Assembly (NCBI GenBank): GCA_049999765.1
Contig: JBNGIQ010002743.1
Location: 1-22,562, forward strand
Direction of reading: 5' to 3'
DNA length: 22,562 nt
Source of the DNA: Phaeoceros laevis
Taxonomy: Eukaryota > Anthocerotophyta > Anthocerotopsida > Notothyladales
The notes below the pieces were generated by a model that did no database searches, was not told where the DNA came from, and saw nothing but the letters and a program-made list of their open reading frames with translations. Positions 19,398 to 22,562 of the stretch are shown here, piece after piece (position 1 is the first letter of the stretch; the number at the start of each line of letters is the position of its first letter). Both the position numbers and the translations under genes were made by a program.

Positions 19398-20094
19398 CAC
19401 TCGCCTTGCAGGTCTCTCCGAGCTATGAAAGTCTGCTCGAGACAAAACCGAGCAGAAGACGACGACGGGTCCGGCAACCATAGAAACCGTTTACTATGGA
19501 AAACCGTCTAACCTTCATTGTCGGGGTGCAACAGCTTTAGTTGGACCGATCTCACAGCGCTTAAGTCAAATGCACTTCTTTCATTGGATGGCTCTAAGAC
19601 CAATTTCACAATACAGTGGACTGAACACAGCAGATGTGCTACATTATTGTTGATTTTGAATTCTAAGTGGCAACCATTCCACCTCAACTCCCTGGATCTC
19701 AAGCCGCCGTTCTTACTGTCGGAAAGGAGACTTCTGGGCAGCTGTCAGCCGGAGACGGGAACACTCCTAACGTCTCATCCCAAAAATCTGGTAGAAAACA
19801 ATTCCTGGTAGAAAACAATTCCTACAGAATACGAAATTCGAGAGGGGGACCGAGAGTGCATAGCCAAAATTTTCACTCCATCACTCAAGTCTTCACCACC
19901 GTAAGTCTGGTGTGGAGAGCGTGAAAGAGTGTTCAAACCTCGTGTCACCCTGTGCATCCATCCCAGACTCTGCCACAGTCCACCTTACAGCTACATGTAT
20001 GCTGGAGTCGGAGACATCCTCCCACTGACACAAACACGGGTAGGTTAGTCCTGCAAACTCAAGTTGCCCCCAAAGCACCTAAAGGAGCAGAGTC
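19398..20094. other. Convergent intergenic region
   Basis: About 700 bp between the stop of the 206-aa gene (+) and the stop of the KH gene (-). It should contain both 3' UTRs. The only structure seen is a 17-bp tandem duplication at 19789-19822. No coding sequence is supported. Confidence 0.5.
19789..19822. repeat. Tandem duplication of 17 bp
   Basis: TGGTAGAAAACAATTCC occurs twice in direct succession (19789-19805 and 19806-19822), exact copies. It has the look of a recent replication-slippage or repair duplication. Confidence 0.85.
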
Positions 20095-22467
20095 TCACCT
20101 CTCGAAGTCAGACGCCACGCTTTGTTGGACTTTTTGTGTCAACAGATGTTGGGCCAGTCGCACACCCTCTGCAGTGCCTGAGATTGTAACTTTCCTGCAG
20201 TACAAAATACAAATAACGAGGTTACGCACTACAGATTGGAGGTTGACATAATATTTGTCCATTTTCAGCTATCAGTTGAACTCCTCGAGGTGGAAAAAAT
20301 ACAAATTACCAACCGGTCTTTTGTTCCAGCTACAAAATCTCCTCGGTCCGATATTTTGATCCTTACTCCACTTGCCTGTCAAGTACGAGTCATCCAAGCT
20401 TTCAACACTCCATGGACAAGAAAACCAGCAATCTACGAGAGTTTGCATGCATTCCTCAGTAACCAGCATAGATTTGCTATCCGTGGTAGTTTAACTCCTC
20501 AGAAATCATCCCAAGCTCGAGAAAAGCAACAAGAACAAGGCTAACCTGCTGAATCTCTGTTATGGTTTTCCCTGCACGACCAACTATAGCTCCAATTCGC
20601 TCATCAGGAACAGCCACTGTGATGGAAGTGGTCAGAGGACCCTCTTGCACAACAGGTAGTGTAATGTGTACAGGTGATCTCACAGCCGAAAGCGGTGACA
20701 TCAAACCCTGCAAAGCAAAACAGATGCCTTGGTTAGTGCATTTAAAACAGATGCCCTGGTCACAGAGCAGGGTAGGCGATGTTTTAAACTATCTCAGCAG
20801 GCAATACAAGCCATCAAACATCACCAATATCCTTCAAGTCGCACTGAATTATGGAAAGTGAAGATGGTCACAAACCTTGGTACGGTGAAGGGATGTAGGA
20901 GTCAGTTGGTATGGAGGTGGTGAGATGGCAAGAGGATATCCAGTAGGGCTGAGTGACGTGGCTGCAAAGCGTGTTCTTATGTTTTGCAGGCTTAGCACAC
21001 CAGTTCCTGCATGCTCAAGCTCAAAGCAACATGTCAGACGAGGTCCCTCAGCACACTAGAACTTGATCACTTTCGAGTACAGCATGCAAGGGAGGGGCTG
21101 GTACCGGGATAGGATATAGGAGCACTGGCGTACTGAGCATAATTAGGGTCTTCCGAGAGCTTCGTTATGATAAGTGCCACAGCTCGGAGTTGCTGATCTA
21201 AAGTTCCGGTGATTGTCACCACCCGGTCAGTCATTCCAACTATGGTTTGATCTTGAGAAGATAATTTAATGTTTGCTCGGCAATCCTCCACCATCGACCT
21301 GAAAGTCAGCATCCCACGTTTTTATAACGGAAAAGGCCTCAATTCAAACCCCAAGAACATGAAACTTTCTGGCACAGCACATAGACAAACTTAAACGTCC
21401 ACAAAGATGTAACAGGGGAATCTAGGTATGATGAAGCAGACAGTGCAGAAGCCTTACTTGATGGTGGCACCGCCCTTGCCGATAATGGCCCCACAGACAT
21501 TGTTTGGCACAACTAGTCGGACTTGATTTGGCTTCTGCTCGCCTTCATTCTCATCCTCAGCCTGCAAGTTAACAACCTACCAATTGAAGGGCAGAAGCTG
21601 ACCAACTCATGCTGCCAACAAGTTGACCGACTAAGGAGAACCAGCGTCCCCAAAAGCTGAGCTCACCTCGTTCAGAATCTTGGTGAGAATGAGATGGAGG
21701 GCTGTCAAGACCTCACTGACACTGCCGCTGAGGAGAATAATGCGGTCGGTGGTCCCTGGGAAATACTCATGGTTTCGAGAGAGCTGAATTCTAGCCCCGG
21801 ACTGTGCTTGAAAGTCGCTGATGGTGGCACCACCCTTCCCTATGACCGATCCAGCCGCCGCGTTGGAAATGAGAAACCTTACGCTAGATGGAGCATTGCT
21901 TACATTGTCTGGCCACAAAGACGCACACAACAACCCTCAAGTCAGAGTCAGCCGGAAACCATCAGAGCGAACAGACAAAGAGATGGCCCAGCCATTTAGG
22001 TAGGGAAATGTACGAGCTGCGGATCAAGCTCCCATACTAGCAAAGGAAACCACAATGCTACCAGTAGCAAAAACCAATTGACCCGATCCCGTGGGCCGAG
22101 TTCAACAAAGAATTCCAGGCCCAAAATGGGCGATCTGGCCAAATTTCCATCCTCTGGTACTGCCAAGATCCGGGTACAGGCCAAGGAGGAATTTTGCAGA
22201 TCCAGTGAGGGCCCCCTGCCGCATACCGAATTGCGGACAAAGCGCAAAGCGAGCAGATAGCACCAGAACGCAGCTGCTACGCCATGGCAATTGATGCCCA
22301 CCGGCCGACAAATGAGCGTAGCTACAGCAAGGTGCAAGACCGGAAAAACGATGGCCAAGATCCGGCGGATTGGCGGCACCTAGGAAGCGGATCTGACCTG
22401 CGGGTGCAGCGTTCGCGGGGCGCTTGGGCGGGCTGGTGTGCGAATCTGGAGGCGACTGCGACTCCAT
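20095..22467 (-). CDS. Triple-KH RNA-binding protein, BTR1-like
   Basis: Eight exons, complement of 22398-22467, 21667-21908, 21458-21561, 21105-21298, 20876-21006, 20546-20707, 20314-20375 and 20095-20194 (stop 20095-20097), encode 354 residues with GT-AG introns and continuous frame. There are three KH domains with the RNA-gripping GxxG loops: GKGG (47-50), GKGG (132-135) and GRAG (290-293). KH1 contains [17 protein letters not shown] and [13 protein letters not shown]2 contains [17 protein letters not shown] and [15 protein letters not shown]3 is split between exons 6-8, with [11 protein letters not shown]. This matches plant BTR1 (Binding to ToMV RNA 1), a NOVA/PCBP-type single-stranded RNA binder; role in this plant is inferred. 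The linker between KH2 and KH3 is Pro/Ser/Thr-rich. Exon 1 is short and the first intron (489 nt) is the longest. Exons 2-8 are secure, exon 1 a little less so. Confidence 0.93.
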
Positions 22468-22562
22468 AGCTGCTGCCTAGATGGAGACTCCGGCATTACA
22501 GACCTTGCAGCCCCCCGCATGGGCCCCTCTCTTTGCCTGCTCGCTGCTGCTGCTCCTAGCCC
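22468..22562 (-). promoter_or_regulatory. 5' leader of the KH gene (runs off window)
   Basis: The last 95 bases lie upstream of the KH gene start on the minus strand. They are GC-rich with GCAGCAGC-type triplets and probably belong to its 5' UTR. No TATA box is visible before the window ends. Confidence 0.35.

Noticed and set aside
1-22562. CRISPR array, bacterial operon or intact transposon
   Set aside because: There are no regularly spaced repeats, no Shine-Dalgarno-led gene strings, and no transposase or integrase motifs. The genes are spliced and eukaryotic.

Overview
The window looks like nuclear DNA of a land plant with compact genes. Introns are mostly 70-200 nt with GT-AG ends. Every gene I can identify has a plant relative, and one of them (the TFIIB-related factor) belongs to a plant-specific family. 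The gene set (a secreted GNA-type lectin, small secreted Cys-rich proteins, short introns) suggests an early-diverging lineage, and a lycophyte such as Selaginella is my best guess. That is inference from gene style; no single marker proves it. All similarity statements come from recalled family sequences, not from a search.

Layout. 1-6.2 kb: two paralogous small secreted Cys-rich protein genes on the + strand (6-422 and 5737-6171) flank a minus-strand multi-exon gene for a PTF2-like TFIIB-related transcription factor (883-3610) and a minus-strand intronless GNA-type mannose-binding lectin (4680-5198). The lectin and the second Cys-rich gene are head to head across 538 bp. 6.2-9.8 kb: mostly gene-poor, with a broken ankyrin-repeat gene (about 6985-8124) carrying a tandem duplication. 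9.8-11.2 kb: a five-exon mitochondrial carrier of the BTL1 type, minus strand. 11.2-13.4 kb: intergenic. 13.4-18.1 kb: a complete 14-exon gene for the 26S proteasome subunit RPN2 (1045 aa), + strand. 18.8-19.4 kb: an intronless gene for a basic, Pro-rich 206-aa protein I do not recognise. 20.1-22.5 kb: an eight-exon triple-KH RNA-binding protein of the BTR1 type, minus strand.

The housekeeping genes (RPN2, BTL1, PTF2-like, KH protein) have unrelated jobs and no operon logic applies. The one arrangement that suggests shared function is the left end: secreted lectin plus secreted Cys-rich proteins, possibly a small defence or apoplastic cluster. Several strong inverted repeats (1393-1436, 4113-4138, 5604-5647, 6187-6230) lie in introns, UTRs or spacers of that left third and are the least explained sequence features.
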